From positions 1 to 64,000 of the forward strand of contig DAHUYW010000009.1 of NCBI GenBank assembly GCA_027306915.1: a DNA stretch of 64,000 nucleotides. Direction: 5' to 3'. The position numbers and the translations under genes are program-made. Every line of letters begins with the position of its first letter. Positions within the stretch are counted from its first letter, which is position 1. Below are positions 42,470 to 52,473 of the stretch, one piece after another. The notes beneath the pieces were generated by a model. The model was given only the letters and a program-made list of their open reading frames with translations, had not been told where the DNA came from and searched no databases. Origin of the DNA: Spirochaetales bacterium. Lineage in GTDB: Bacteria > Spirochaetota > Spirochaetia > DAHUYW01.

Positions 42470-44218
42470 TTACCGGTCGATGTCCGCGAGAACGTAATCG
42501 AGGCTTCCAACTATCGCCGCGAGGTCGGCGATCATGAGCCCGCGGCTGATCATCGGCAGCATCTGTACGTGCGCGAAAGAGGGGGTGCGGATGCGGGTGC
42601 GGTAGGACATCGTCCCCCCGTCGCTCACGAGGTAGTAGGTCGTATTCCCCTTCGTCGTCTCGGCGCAGAAGGAGGCCTCCCCGGGCGGGATGACCGGCCC
42701 CCAGCTCACGTTCAAGAAGTGGTTGATGAGGGTTTCGATGTCGTGCATCGTCCGCTCCTTGAGCGGCGGCGAGGTCGAGGGGTGAGACGATTTGTAGGGG
42801 CCGGAGGGCATGTTCTTCACGCACTGATCGATGATGCGCAGTGACTGCCACATCTCCTGGACGTGGACGTAGGCGCGGTCGTAGACATCACCGCATCTGC
42901 CGATCGGGATGTCGAACTCGAAGTTCTCGTAGCCCCCGTAGGGACGCTTCTTCCGGAAGTCCCACTCGAGACCCGCCGCCCGCATCATCGGCCCCGTCGC
43001 GCTCCACTCCATCGCCTCTTCGATAGTGAAGTCGCCGACACCCTGGGTTCGCATCTTGAAGATGCGATTCCTCATCACAAGCTTTTCGTACTCCCGCAGG
43101 CGCTTGGGCAAGTAGGCGACGAAGTCCTTCACCATTTGGTCCCAGCCCTTCGGGAGATCCTGCGCTACGCCGCCGATCCGGAACCACATCGGATGCATCC
43201 GCCCCCCGGCGATCGTCTCGACGATGTCGAAGGCGCGCTCGCGATCGACGAAGGTGAAGAAGACCGGCGAAAGCGCACCGACATCCTGCGCGAGGGTGCC
43301 GTAGTAGACCAGATGGCTGATGATGCGGAAGAGCTCCGCCAGCATGATGCGGATCACCTTGGCGCGGTCGGGCGCCTCGATCCCCGCGAGGGTCTCCACC
43401 GCGAGGACGTAGGGGACCTCGTTCATGAGTCCGCCGAGGTAGTCGATGCGGTCCGTGTAGGGGATGTAGGTGTGCCAGCTCTGGCGCTCGCCCATCTTCT
43501 CGGCTCCCCGGTGGTGGAAGCCGATCTCAGGAGCTAGGTCGACTACCTCCTGGCCGTCGAGCTGGCAGACAAGGCGAATGACCCCATGCGCTGAGGGATG
43601 CTGCGGGCCGAAGTTGAGGACCATGTAATCGAAGTCCTCGCCCTCCCGCTTCCACCCGTATTCCGAGGGGTCGAAGAGGTAGTCGGCATCCTCCTGGGCC
43701 GCCACGGCTTCCGGAAGATCGAAAATCCCCATCTCCGTGGCGCGGGCGGGATGCTCCTTGCGCAGGGGGTGACCCTTCCACCACGGCGGCATGAGAATGC
43801 GCTTCTGGTGCGGGTGGCCGTCGAAGGATATCCCGAACATGTCGTAGACCTCGCGCTCGTACCAGTTCGCCGAGAGCCAGATCTCGCTGATGGAGGGGAT
43901 CGAGGGAAACTCACCGCGAAGTGGCACCTTCACCCGAAGGTCGACGGGGCGGTCGTAGGACAGGAGATGGTAGACAACGGTGAAATCGGCCGGGGGCTGC
44001 CCGTCGCGATGCGTGCGCTGCCGCTCGTCGATCGCAGTAAGGTCATGGAGTGTCTTGTAGGGGCGCTCCACCTGGCTCTTCAGATAGCGCATCACGTCGC
44101 GAAGCTTCGCCGCGCTCACCCAGCAGGTGGGCATCTTATCGGCAGTCGCCTGCGGGGTGATCTCTCCCGCACCGAACCTCGCTTGCAGGTCCCGAAGGAT
44201 TTCCGGAAGCTCGCCCAT
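42470..44218 (-). CDS. nuoCD: NADH-quinone oxidoreductase fused subunits C and D
   Basis: 582 residues. Residues 1 to about 185 are the 30-kDa NuoC domain ([35 protein letters not shown]). The rest is the 49-kDa NuoD domain ([32 protein letters not shown], and [20 protein letters not shown]), ending in the expected ADIDR. The fused form is also found in enterobacteria and some other lineages. NuoD forms part of the quinone site and descends from the NiFe-hydrogenase large subunit. Confidence 0.97.
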   Translation of the reverse strand: MGELPEILRDLQARFGAGEITPQATADKMPTCWVSAAKLRDVMRYLKSQVERPYKTLHDLTAIDERQRTHRDGQPPADFTVVYHLLSYDRPVDLRVKVPLRGEFPSIPSISEIWLSANWYEREVYDMFGISFDGHPHQKRILMPPWWKGHPLRKEHPARATEMGIFDLPEAVAAQEDADYLFDPSEYGWKREGEDFDYMVLNFGPQHPSAHGVIRLVCQLDGQEVVDLAPEIGFHHRGAEKMGERQSWHTYIPYTDRIDYLGGLMNEVPYVLAVETLAGIEAPDRAKVIRIMLAELFRIISHLVYYGTLAQDVGALSPVFFTFVDRERAFDIVETIAGGRMHPMWFRIGGVAQDLPKGWDQMVKDFVAYLPKRLREYEKLVMRNRIFKMRTQGVGDFTIEEAMEWSATGPMMRAAGLEWDFRKKRPYGGYENFEFDIPIGRCGDVYDRAYVHVQEMWQSLRIIDQCVKNMPSGPYKSSHPSTSPPLKERTMHDIETLINHFLNVSWGPVIPPGEASFCAETTKGNTTYYLVSDGGTMSYRTRIRTPSFAHVQMLPMISRGLMIADLAAIVGSLDYVLADIDR

Positions 44219-44224
44219 CCTCTG

Positions 44225-44833
44225 CTATACCTCGTCCGGCGAGCGGAAGGTTCCTTGGTTGATGCGAACGGGACGCGTGAGATCGCGCTGCGCCGGCATC
44301 TCGGGACGGTAGACTCCCCCGGGGCCGACGTGCCAGCCCAGAGGCCGCCGCTCGCTTCCGATCAGGTCCATAAGGAGGGTAAGCCCGTGCATGAAGGCAT
44401 CCGGGCTCGGCGGACAACCCTGCACATAGACGTCCACCGGCATGAAGGTGTCGACTCCCTGCACCACGCTGTAGATGTCGTACATTCCGCCCGAGTTCGC
44501 GCAGGAGCCCATGCAGATGACATAACGCGGCTCCATCATCTGCTGGTACATCCGGCGGATGATGGGCGCCATCTTTATGAAGACCGTTCCCGCGATGATC
44601 ATCATGTCGGCCTCGCGGGGCGTTCCGCGGATGACTTCGGCGCCGAAACGGGCAAGGTCGTAGCGGCTCGTGAGGCTTGTCGCCATTTCCACGTAGCAGC
44701 AGGACAAACCGAAGTTGAACGGCCAGATCGAGTATTTGCGGCCCCACGAAACGAGACTCTCCAGCGATGTGAGAAGGACGCTCCGCTCGACGCCGGCCTC
44801 CGACGTGTCGCGCTTGTTCTTAAGAAGATTCAT
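44225..44833 (-). CDS. nuoB: NADH-quinone oxidoreductase subunit B
   Basis: 202 residues. Cluster N2 ligands are visible as the tandem cysteines in [11 protein letters not shown], then [12 protein letters not shown] and [12 protein letters not shown]2 is the last iron-sulfur centre before quinone. The C-terminus is longer than usual ([20 protein letters not shown]). Overlaps nuoA by four bases. Confidence 0.97.
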   Translation of the reverse strand: MNLLKNKRDTSEAGVERSVLLTSLESLVSWGRKYSIWPFNFGLSCCYVEMATSLTSRYDLARFGAEVIRGTPREADMMIIAGTVFIKMAPIIRRMYQQMMEPRYVICMGSCANSGGMYDIYSVVQGVDTFMPVDVYVQGCPPSPDAFMHGLTLLMDLIGSERRPLGWHVGPGGVYRPEMPAQRDLTRPVRINQGTFRSPDEV

Positions 44834-45225
44834 CCGGCAGCTCTCCTTCGTCGTGCCAGTGCCTGCTTCTGCCGCTCTGTCCGCCAGTCAAGCCCACCGA
44901 CCCGCCACAGGTAGAAGAGGGTCGCGACGAGAACCACGACGAAGACCAGGATCTCGAAGTATCCCACCCATGAAAGCTCCCTGACAGCCACGGCCCAGGC
45001 GAAAATGAACACCGACTCAAGATCGAAGATGACGAAGAACATCGCGACGAGGTAGAACTCGGCGGCGAGGCGGAGCCGAGCCGTGCCGGTCGGCATGACC
45101 CCCGACTCGTAGGGGTCGTGCGTGGCGCGCTCGTCGTGATGCCTGCCCACGCGATGGGTCAGCATCAGGATGGATGAGGTTAGGACTGCAGCGAACAAAA
45201 AGTACACAAGCAGAAGCCACAACAT
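44830..45225 (-). CDS. nuoA: NADH-quinone oxidoreductase subunit A
   Basis: 131 residues from ATG 45225, with GGGAG about ten bases upstream; the open frame reaches a TTG at 45255, which I think less likely. Three membrane helices with the family segment [20 protein letters not shown], then [17 protein letters not shown]. First gene of the complex I operon. Confidence 0.93.
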   Translation of the reverse strand: MLWLLLVYFLFAAVLTSSILMLTHRVGRHHDERATHDPYESGVMPTGTARLRLAAEFYLVAMFFVIFDLESVFIFAWAVAVRELSWVGYFEILVFVVVLVATLFYLWRVGGLDWRTERQKQALARRRRAAG

Positions 45226-45667
45226 ATTTAGCTGGCTCCCATGCGGCTCCGACAAGTTGCATACACATGCATCGGAGCTGAAGCGACTCTCGCGAACCGG
45301 ATCACAAGACGTGCACGAATCTCGCGCCTGCCGAGCCGCTGTCGGCGACTCAGCGCGTCGCGCTCTCCCTGCATCGCGATCGTTGGTTCTTTATCAATTC
45401 CGTAATAGTCGCACGATCAGTATAGGCGCACCCTCTTCAAAAATGCAAGGTACGAAATAAAATATCTTGTCGTGAAGTGAATTACTTCTCCGCACAAAAA
45501 CTTTGAGGATCGACTTCGATGCGAGCTCTGTCGCTCGCAAGTCGCGGAAGACATGGAAAGCGATCGGCCAACTCCTCGCTCACACCCACCGCGCACGGGG
45601 GAGCCATCGGCACGACCCACGTCTTGCGCTCTTGTCCGCGTACCCGATTTTTACTATGGTGTTTAAC
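45226..45667. other. Intergenic region between nuo and the NodI-like gene
   Basis: 442 bases. On the minus side it holds the nuo promoter (45419-45448) and a leader of about 190 bases. On the plus side, the open frame from 45503 runs into the ABC gene but has no start signal I trust. Part of the region is distinctly AT-rich (45395-45500) compared with its surroundings. Confidence 0.45.
45419..45448 (-). promoter_or_regulatory. Promoter for the nuo operon
   Basis: Minus strand -35 TTGCAT (45443-45448) and -10 TATACT (45419-45424) with an 18-base spacer, in an AT-rich patch about 195 bases before the nuoA ATG. Confidence 0.55.
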
Positions 45668-46672
45668 ATGCAGACCACGGACTGGACACGGTCTCGCTCC
45701 GGCGGCGGGGTAGATGCCCCGGGGACGCCCGTCGACACCGTTGCGATAGAGGCGCGGCACCTTTTCAAGCACTACGGTGAGATCGAGGCGGTGCACGACC
45801 TCTCGTTCACCGTCCGAAGCGGACGGTGCACCGCCTTCCTGGGACCCAACGGCGCGGGCAAGACTACCACCATCAAGACGCTCTACGGGAAGGCCCGCGC
45901 CGATGCTCGCCAGGAGACCGTGATCAACGTGCTCGGCTACTCGCTGCCCCGACAGGAGCTCGAGGTAAAAACCCTCACCGGTCTTGTCCCTCAGGACAAC
46001 AGCCTCGACGAAGAGCTCAACGTCGAGCAGAACCTTATCATCTATGGCAGGCTGAACGGCATGCCGCGGCAGAGGGCTCGCACGCGGATAGCCGAGCTCC
46101 TTGCGTTCATGGAGCTCACGGACAAAGCCCGGAGTCGAGTCAAGGAGCTGTCGGGCGGCATGCAGCGCCGCCTGGTCATTGCCCGCGCCCTACTCAACAG
46201 CCCCCGACTGCTCGTCCTGGACGAGCCCACCACGGGCCTCGACCCGCAGGTGCGCCACCTGATCTGGGATAGGCTGCGTAGCCTCATGCGCGATGGCGTC
46301 ACCATCCTCCTTACCACCCACTACATGGACGAGGCCTTCCAGCTGGCTAGTGAGATCATCATCATGGACAAGGGCCGCAAGGTACTTCAGGGCGAGCCCC
46401 GCACCCTCCTCGCTGACCATATCGAAGGCTTCGTCCTCGAGATCCACGACCGGCAGTTGGCGGAGGGTCACGCGGCGCGCGCGTTATCGCAGCTTGAAGC
46501 CGCCGCGCGCGTGCGCAGGGAGGATTCGAGCGAGCGCATCCTCCTCTACGCGAACGACGCGGCGACGCTCGAAGAGGCGGCAAGGGAGCTGCCGACAGGC
46601 GCGTGCCTTCTCCGCCAGACTAATCTCGAAGACCTTTTCCTGAAGACCACGGGGAGGACCCTGCATGAATGA
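45668..46672 (+). CDS. ABC-2 type exporter, ATP-binding protein (NodI-like)
   Basis: 334 residues from ATG 45668; ATG 45656 is equally possible, and neither has a clear Shine-Dalgarno. Single nucleotide-binding domain: Walker A GPNGAGKTTT, signature ELSGGMQRRLVIARALL, Walker B LLVLDEPTTGLDPQ, switch LLTTHYMDEA. The NodI/DrrA subfamily exports lipo-oligosaccharides, drugs or polysaccharides with a partner permease, which follows with an eight-base overlap. Export substrate unknown. Confidence 0.88.
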   Translation: MQTTDWTRSRSGGGVDAPGTPVDTVAIEARHLFKHYGEIEAVHDLSFTVRSGRCTAFLGPNGAGKTTTIKTLYGKARADARQETVINVLGYSLPRQELEVKTLTGLVPQDNSLDEELNVEQNLIIYGRLNGMPRQRARTRIAELLAFMELTDKARSRVKELSGGMQRRLVIARALLNSPRLLVLDEPTTGLDPQVRHLIWDRLRSLMRDGVTILLTTHYMDEAFQLASEIIIMDKGRKVLQGEPRTLLADHIEGFVLEIHDRQLAEGHAARALSQLEAAARVRREDSSERILLYANDAATLEEAARELPTGACLLRQTNLEDLFLKTTGRTLHE

Positions 46673-47498
46673 CGGTTCCCGCCTCTCGGACGGAGGCGGG
46701 GTCGCAGCGGTGCAGCTCTTCGTGCCGACGACCCGCGCGCCCGGATTCACCTCCCGCGTCGGCGCGGTATGGTATCGGCACATGCGTGTCTATACCAAGA
46801 ACATCTTCTCGAATGCCTTGCCTCCCTTCATCGAGCCGCTCATCTTCCTCGCAGGGATCGGCCTCGGCCTGGGCGCCTTCATCACCCGCATGCAGGGCAT
46901 GCCGTACATAGAATTCCTTGCCACCGGTCTCCTCGCGACCTCTGCGATGTTCACCAGCGCTTTCGAGATGACCTTCGGCACCTATATCCGGCTGGAGTTT
47001 GACAAGATCTACGACGGAATGCTCGGAACACCGCTCACGGCGGCGGATCTCATGCTCGGCGAGATCCTGTGGTGCGGAACCAAGGGGGCCTTCTTTACCT
47101 CCAGCGTCATGATCGTGACCACGGCGTTTGGCGCGCTTCCCTTCGGATGGGTGTGGCTCGCGCCAATCGTTGGGTTCGGGACCGGGGTCATGTTCGCGAC
47201 GCTCGCACTGCTCGTCACGACCCTCGTCGACAACATAAACAACTTCAACTTCTTCTTTTCCGGGATGATCTCGCCGATGTTCTTCTTTTGTGGGGTTGTC
47301 TTTCCCCTCTCGAAGCTGCCCGGCTGGCTCAAGCCGGTCGCGGAGCTCCTTCCGCTCACGCACCCGGTGCGCCTGATCCGCGGAGTCAACAGCGGCCTCG
47401 AATGGGTCAACCTCTGGGACCTTGCCTACATGCTGCTCTTCAGCTTTTTCGTGGGCTGGTGGGCCATCGCCCGCATCCGCCGGAGGCTGATCGACTGA
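46665..47498 (+). CDS. ABC-2 type exporter permease (NodJ-like)
   Basis: 277 residues starting inside the end of the ATPase gene. Six membrane helices of the ABC-2 type. Typical NodJ features: PPFIEPLIFLAGIGLGLGAF, LEFDKIYDGMLGTPLTAADL and FFFCGVVFPLSKLPGWLKPV. Together with the preceding ATPase it forms a small exporter of unknown substrate. Confidence 0.88.
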   Translation: MNDGSRLSDGGGVAAVQLFVPTTRAPGFTSRVGAVWYRHMRVYTKNIFSNALPPFIEPLIFLAGIGLGLGAFITRMQGMPYIEFLATGLLATSAMFTSAFEMTFGTYIRLEFDKIYDGMLGTPLTAADLMLGEILWCGTKGAFFTSSVMIVTTAFGALPFGWVWLAPIVGFGTGVMFATLALLVTTLVDNINNFNFFFSGMISPMFFFCGVVFPLSKLPGWLKPVAELLPLTHPVRLIRGVNSGLEWVNLWDLAYMLLFSFFVGWWAIARIRRRLID

Positions 47499-47585
47499 TA
47501 TGCACTCTTGACCTCAGTCCCGAGGTCCGATAGCTTCACGCCCGGCGCGACGCCCACGGTGCAGCGCAAAGGAGTCATTAGCCGT

Positions 47586-48002
47586 ATGAGCAACCCCTAT
47601 GGTAACTCGGACGACATCGCGAAGCTCATTCTTCGGATTACGCTTGGCGGTCTGCTCCTCGTTCACGGGATCACGAAGATTCTGCACGGCGTCGACCGGA
47701 TCACGCAGGCCGTGACCGCAGCCCACCTGCCTGCCTTCTTTGCCTACGGAGTCTACGCCGGTGAGGTGATTGCGCCGCTCCTCGTTATCCTCGGCCTGTG
47801 GACTCGCCCCGCCGCCCTCGTTGTGGCGGTCGATCTCATCTTCGCCGTGGCCCTGGTCGCATGGCCGCGGGGGGCCGTTCTCGGCCCCGGTGGAGGATGG
47901 GGGCTCGAGCTGGAGGCTTTCTATTTTCTCGTCGCCATCGTGCTTCTGATCGCCGGTGGCGGCAAGTACAGCCTCACCCGCAAGAAGATCCCCTGGGAGT
48001 GA
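47586..48002 (+). CDS. DoxX-family membrane protein
   Basis: 138 residues from ATG 47586, with AAAGGAG about 11 bases upstream. Four membrane helices: RITLGGLLLVHGITKILHGV, YAGEVIAPLLVILGLWTRPA, ALVVAVDLIFAVALVAWPRG and AFYFLVAIVLLIAGGGKYSL. The DoxX family is widespread, with suggested roles in redox or oxidative stress. It lies 87 bases after the exporter pair and converges on the alpha-galactosidase gene. Confidence 0.85.
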   Translation: MSNPYGNSDDIAKLILRITLGGLLLVHGITKILHGVDRITQAVTAAHLPAFFAYGVYAGEVIAPLLVILGLWTRPAALVVAVDLIFAVALVAWPRGAVLGPGGGWGLELEAFYFLVAIVLLIAGGGKYSLTRKKIPWE

Positions 48003-48128
48003 GGCGCGCTCCACCATCGCAGCGGGTAAAGGGCGTCTTCGGCTGGAGCCACGCCGCTTGAGCGGAGCCCTGCGGCCGGCAGCCGCCCATCGCGCCGGAA
48101 GCTGCCGCCAAACGCCCGCCATTCGCTC

Positions 48129-50336
48129 CTATCTCTTGGTCGCACCCCCGACCGCGCCGAGCACCCACCGAACGGAGGTGAAATCTCCCTTCGAGGCGGG
48201 CAGGCAAAGACCTCGGCTCATGAGCTCCGCTCCCGAGTACTCCTCCTCCGTCCCCTCAATCCGGTAGAGCGTATCCGGCTGGAAACCGGCGAGGCGGAGA
48301 AATCGAGGTTGTCGATTGGCGACGTTCAGGATCTCGAAGGCGAAGACCAGGGCCTTCTGCCTCCGCCCGTCGGTGAACATCCAGGCGACGCTGCTCCCGC
48401 CGCCGTCGAACGGACTCTCCAGTCGCCAGAAGGTTCCGCATTGGATGAGCTCTCGGTGCTCCTTGTAGAAAGCGACGAGCTCCGCGGCCATCCGTCGGTC
48501 TTCCTCCCCAAGCTTCGCGAGATCCAACTCGAAACCGAAGTTGCCGGACATCGCCACCGCCCCTCGCGTAGCGAACGGTGTCGTCCGTCCCACCTGATGG
48601 TTGGGAACGGCAGTGACATGGGCCTCGATTGCCGAGATGGGATAGACAAGGCTCAAACCATACTGGATCCGCAGCCGCTCGATGGCGTCGGTGTTGTCGC
48701 TCGCCCAGATCTGCGGCATATAGTAGAGCATTCCCGCATCGAAGCGTCCCCCGCCTCCCGAGCACCCTGCAAAGAGAATATCGGGATGACGGGAGGTGAT
48801 CTCTTCCATCACCCGGTAAAGGCCGAGCATGTACCGGTGAGCGGTTTCCCTGCGTCGCTCCGCGGGAAGCGAGGGCGAGGCAACATGGGTGAGATAGCGG
48901 TTCATGTCCCACTTCACATAGGCAATCGGGGCGCTGTCGAGCACCGCGCAGACGCGGCGCACTATCTCGTCGCACACCTCGGGGCGGCTGAAGTCGAGCA
49001 CCAGCTGGTTTCGACCGATCGGTTTATCCCGGCCGGGTATGTGAAGACACCAGTCAGGGTGGGCGCGGAAGAGCTCGCTGTCGGGACTGATCATCTCCGG
49101 CTCGAACCAGAGCCCGAAGCGAAGCCCCCGCCGAGTGACCTCAGCGGCAAGTCCTTCCACCCCGCCGGGAAGCTTACGGCGGTTTACGGTCCAGTCGCCG
49201 AGGCTCGTCCGGTCGTCGTCGCGCGCGCCGAACCAGCCGTCGTCGAGCACGAACAGCTCGATCCCGATTTGGGCGGCAGCGTCGACAATCGGTAGGAGAC
49301 TTTCGTGAGTGAACGAGAAGTGAGTCGCCTCCCAGTTGTTTACGAGGATCGGTCGCGGCCGATTGCTGAAGCTGCTGCGCACGAGCCGCTCGCGCATTAT
49401 CGCGTGGAAGCGCTGGCTCATCCCGTTAAAGCCTCCCTCGCTGTACACGAGGATCGCCTCCGGAGTCGTGAAGCTCTCGCCGGGAGCGAGCAGCCACGAG
49501 AAGGTCTCCGGATTGATGCCCAGAAGAAGCCGAATCTGCTCATCTGAGGACCGCTCGACTTGCGCAAGAAAGTTACCGCTGTAGACCAGGGTCGCCGCCC
49601 GTACCTCGCCGTGATGCTCGTTCGCGGAGGACTCGGCGAGCGCGATGAAGGGATTCGCATGATGGCTGCTCGTTCCCCTTCTGGAGCCGATCGAATGGCA
49701 GCCGAAGGTGACGGGATGGCGCGAGATGTGCGCCTCTCGCCCCCATGCCCCGTAGAGGGAGACCATGTCGAAGCCGATATTCGGTAGGTCGACGCAGAGG
49801 CTCGCGGCTCGTGAAAGGACCATCGGCGTCTTCCCTGTGTTCGTGAACACGGTGCTGCGAGTGATGATATCGAATGAAGGAAAGAGCGTGTAATAGAGAT
49901 GAACCGCAAGACCGCTTGCATCGTCACGAAGAACCACCGCAAGCGTCTCGGCCTCGCCAGCGGTCGCGGGCCGTACCGAGGGCAACCCCTCGAGCTCCGG
50001 CTTCCCCTGGCTCACCGAATGACTCTCGTACCACGCATCGAGGATCGGATAGCCCTCGGCATCGGTCACCTCCCACGCAGGAGCTCGAAAGTCGCCTGAG
50101 CCCGCGTAGCCGTATTCGGCGGGGCAGACGTTGAGGTCAACCAGCCCTCCGCGCACGGGGCTCTGCACGCTGAAGGATCGGCGTGTCGATTCGGGCAATG
50201 CGAGGGCGGTTGCGCCATTGAGGCGCCGGCCCCAATAGAGGTGGGCGGGGATTGCCCCTTCCACGAGTCTGAATGCGTAGGAGGTCGAATTAGTTGAAAG
50301 GAGGAACACGCCGCGAGACTTATCTATGCTGATCAT
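48129..50336 (-). CDS. Alpha-galactosidase, glycoside hydrolase family 36
   Basis: 735 residues from ATG 50336; the frame extends 11 codons to a GTG without support. GH36 features: VLDDGWFGARDDDRTSLGDW, WFEPEMISPDSELFRAHPDW, nucleophile in YVKWDMNR (Asp at about 477) and acid/base in QIWASDNTDAIERL (Asp at about 547), plus GCSGGGGRFDAGML. No signal peptide, so it cleaves imported alpha-galactosides such as melibiose or raffinose in the cytoplasm, as a tetramer in known members. The fructosamine kinase gene lies upstream in the same direction. Confidence 0.93.
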   Translation of the reverse strand: MISIDKSRGVFLLSTNSTSYAFRLVEGAIPAHLYWGRRLNGATALALPESTRRSFSVQSPVRGGLVDLNVCPAEYGYAGSGDFRAPAWEVTDAEGYPILDAWYESHSVSQGKPELEGLPSVRPATAGEAETLAVVLRDDASGLAVHLYYTLFPSFDIITRSTVFTNTGKTPMVLSRAASLCVDLPNIGFDMVSLYGAWGREAHISRHPVTFGCHSIGSRRGTSSHHANPFIALAESSANEHHGEVRAATLVYSGNFLAQVERSSDEQIRLLLGINPETFSWLLAPGESFTTPEAILVYSEGGFNGMSQRFHAIMRERLVRSSFSNRPRPILVNNWEATHFSFTHESLLPIVDAAAQIGIELFVLDDGWFGARDDDRTSLGDWTVNRRKLPGGVEGLAAEVTRRGLRFGLWFEPEMISPDSELFRAHPDWCLHIPGRDKPIGRNQLVLDFSRPEVCDEIVRRVCAVLDSAPIAYVKWDMNRYLTHVASPSLPAERRRETAHRYMLGLYRVMEEITSRHPDILFAGCSGGGGRFDAGMLYYMPQIWASDNTDAIERLRIQYGLSLVYPISAIEAHVTAVPNHQVGRTTPFATRGAVAMSGNFGFELDLAKLGEEDRRMAAELVAFYKEHRELIQCGTFWRLESPFDGGGSSVAWMFTDGRRQKALVFAFEILNVANRQPRFLRLAGFQPDTLYRIEGTEEEYSGAELMSRGLCLPASKGDFTSVRWVLGAVGGATKR

Positions 50337-50512
50337 GGTTTTGCTTTTCCCTATGGCCGCGAGCTGCACCTGGGCGCCGTGAGCGGACGGCAGAGAGAAT
50401 AACTCAAGAGCGGAAGACTGTACACCGTCCGAAACCTCTACCGGTGGCGACTGCCACGATACGGCTCGAGCGGCTGCCGCCTGTTCCCCTCCCGCGGCAT
50501 CCTTCGGCCGCC

Positions 50513-51394
50513 TCAGCCGTACTTCGCGAGCAGGGCGCGCACCTTCTCCACCGTGCCGTAGGTGTCACCGACGTGAGCGGTCATCGCAAGCAACTCTCGG
50601 ATCGACAGGATCTCGAGACGCTCCCGCCATCCCTCCGCGAGGGGGTTCACTTCGATGTAGGCATCGAAAAACTCTTCGGGCACACCGGGGTATTGGCGCA
50701 CCATGCTGAGCTCCGCCTCGGGCCACCCATAGTAGGGAGCGGGATCGATGACCGCAGGCTCGCCGAGGGGCCCAATCATCATGTTTGCCTTCCATAGATC
50801 TCCGTGAAGCAGAGCCGCGGGCTGAACAGGGACGAGCTGCCGCAGCCGTTCGGCAAATCGAGCAATGCGAGCGAGCTCAGTCGGAGCAAAAAGCGCTTGG
50901 CACAGGGGCTCCTCGAGGTAGCGAAGCACTCGATGCCGAGCGAAAAAGTCGTGACCGTCGACAGTCCACGGATTTCGCTGGGGGAGACGACCCAGGTAGT
51001 TGTCCGATGCAAAGCCGAAGAAGGGGTTGGTGCGTCGGTGCTGGAGGGCGAGCCTTCTGCCGAAATCGCTCCAATAGCCGGGCTTGGGCGTCGAGGATCC
51101 AAGATCTTCGAGGAGAAGGAAGTGAGGTCCGACAAGGTACACCCGCGGCACGGTCAAGGACGCCGCCTCTCGCAGCGCATCCAAGCCCTCCCCCTCCCGA
51201 ACGAACATTGCCGGCGGGGCGTTCGGGTCCTCTTTGAGAATGAGCTTACCGACTTCGGTCGTTGCGATGCGCATGACCTTGCTAATCAGCCCGCCTTGAA
51301 TCGCCTCTATCGCAGTGACTGTGCCGAGCCCCTCGCTCCGGCAGAAAGCGACGACCGCGTCGGGCAGATGATCCGCCGTTCTCTGTTCGTCCAT
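50513..51394 (-). CDS. Fructosamine/ketosamine-3-kinase family protein
   Basis: 293 residues, the usual length. Kinase-like fold with the catalytic loop ALLHGDLWKANMM and the metal-binding Asp in AVIDPAPYYGWPEAELSM. Near the N-terminus is IQGGLISKVMRI, and LLLEDLGSSTPKPGYWSDFG precedes the lobe linker. Family members phosphorylate sugar-amine adducts on glycated proteins or amino acids, leading to deglycation. Substrate unproven here. Confidence 0.88.
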   Translation of the reverse strand: MDEQRTADHLPDAVVAFCRSEGLGTVTAIEAIQGGLISKVMRIATTEVGKLILKEDPNAPPAMFVREGEGLDALREAASLTVPRVYLVGPHFLLLEDLGSSTPKPGYWSDFGRRLALQHRRTNPFFGFASDNYLGRLPQRNPWTVDGHDFFARHRVLRYLEEPLCQALFAPTELARIARFAERLRQLVPVQPAALLHGDLWKANMMIGPLGEPAVIDPAPYYGWPEAELSMVRQYPGVPEEFFDAYIEVNPLAEGWRERLEILSIRELLAMTAHVGDTYGTVEKVRALLAKYG

Positions 51395-51417
51395 AGTGCT
51401 ATAACCAGTGCCCTGAC

Positions 51418-51759
51418 TTACCGTGCAGCTGACACACTCTCGAACAAAGAATGAGTCCTGGGCAAGTCCACTCCTTCAATCATCTCATACCTGAATGGAT
51501 CCCGGCATCGTGTCCTCGTTTCGATCTTGGCAGGACTGAAATGAGATTCCCGGCGCTCTGCCTCAAGGAATACGAACCAGAGATTACACTCAGGCGTCTC
51601 GACAGGGTTCTCTTCCCCACGAAACCTGCTCAACTGCGGATGGCTCCGGTATCCTTTCGTCTTTCCCTTGAGCACCTCCAAGGCGAGGAAGCCCTCCCTC
51701 CATAGCGCCACGAGCCCTCTTGAGTCCAGATACTCCGGGTGCAGCGACCACAGCCTCAT
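51418..51759 (-). CDS. Short pyrimidine-dimer DNA glycosylase homologue
   Basis: 113 residues; ATG 51759 has GAGGGGG just upstream, while the longer frame does not look coding. The N-terminus MRLWSLHPEYLDSRGLVALW and then LKGKTKGYRSHPQLSRF match the family annotated as pyrimidine dimer DNA glycosylase/endonuclease V, which starts MRLWSLHPKYLD. A helical stretch, HFSPAKI and an ending with HSLFE also fit. Family proteins are usually about 140-150 residues with a segment between these parts that seems missing, so an internal deletion is possible. Confidence 0.65.
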   Translation of the reverse strand: MRLWSLHPEYLDSRGLVALWREGFLALEVLKGKTKGYRSHPQLSRFRGEENPVETPECNLWFVFLEAERRESHFSPAKIETRTRCRDPFRYEMIEGVDLPRTHSLFESVSAAR

Positions 51760-51952
51760 GTGCCCCCTCGCCAATGATACCACAACGGATGAAGGCTCGA
51801 GGAGCTTTCTGGAGAGTTGACGATGACCCGCCAGGCTGTTTGGCAGCATCTCTTGCGCCGAGCTCTGCGCGCCGAACCTTCGAAGTGGTCGCCGCGAGAA
51901 GATTCCCGCACACCGCTGTAGCGCACCAGGCGAAACCTCGCTCCGGCAATCC

Positions 51953-52240
51953 ATGGATTGCCTGTCGGGCATCGGGAGGCGATCGGGGGCCTATGTCGCG
52001 CTCGCGGAATCGCTCAAGAGGGCTATCGTCCTCATTGGAGGCAACGGTCCAGCCGAGCTCGACCGCCACAACCGTGTGCATCACCGGGGGCAAGACGCAG
52101 GCGCTCGACGGACCCTATGCCGATTCGAAAGAGCAGCTGGGAGGCTTTTACATCATCGGCGTCCCCGACCTCGACGCTGCGGTCTCGTGGGCCGCACGCT
52201 GCCCCGCCGCCGGTCATGGCGCTGTCGAGGTGCCTCCACT
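51953..52240 (+). pseudogene. YCII-domain protein remnant, frameshifted
   Basis: Two frames together spell a YCII-related protein. The first (starting near 51985) gives AYVALAESLKRAIVLIGGNG. The second, after a break at about 52048, gives QPSSTATTVCITGGKTQALD, then GPYADSKEQLGGFYIIGVPD and WAARCPAAGHGAVEV. That is the family's DGPF/ATKEQLGG core with only a Tyr-for-Phe change. No proper start is visible and the frame after VEV is not recognisable. YCII proteins are small domains often next to ECF sigma genes. The IS element begins about 130 bases downstream. Confidence 0.65.
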
Positions 52241-52473
52241 CGCGGATGCGTCGCGTGGCGCGTCGGACGATGCGGAACGCGAATGCGGCTCCGCGCGGAG
52301 GTCGCCACGATGCTAGAGCAGGCTTCGCCGCCGGCAGCCCGAACGCTGCTCACGGGTCTCGCGATCGGTGAATGATAGCGTAGGATATCTTTCGCACATT
52401 CTGAAAAGTTGAAAAGAACGGCCCTCAACCGGATAGTTTGAGTTGGCAACAACAAACACCAGAGGAGGACCAC

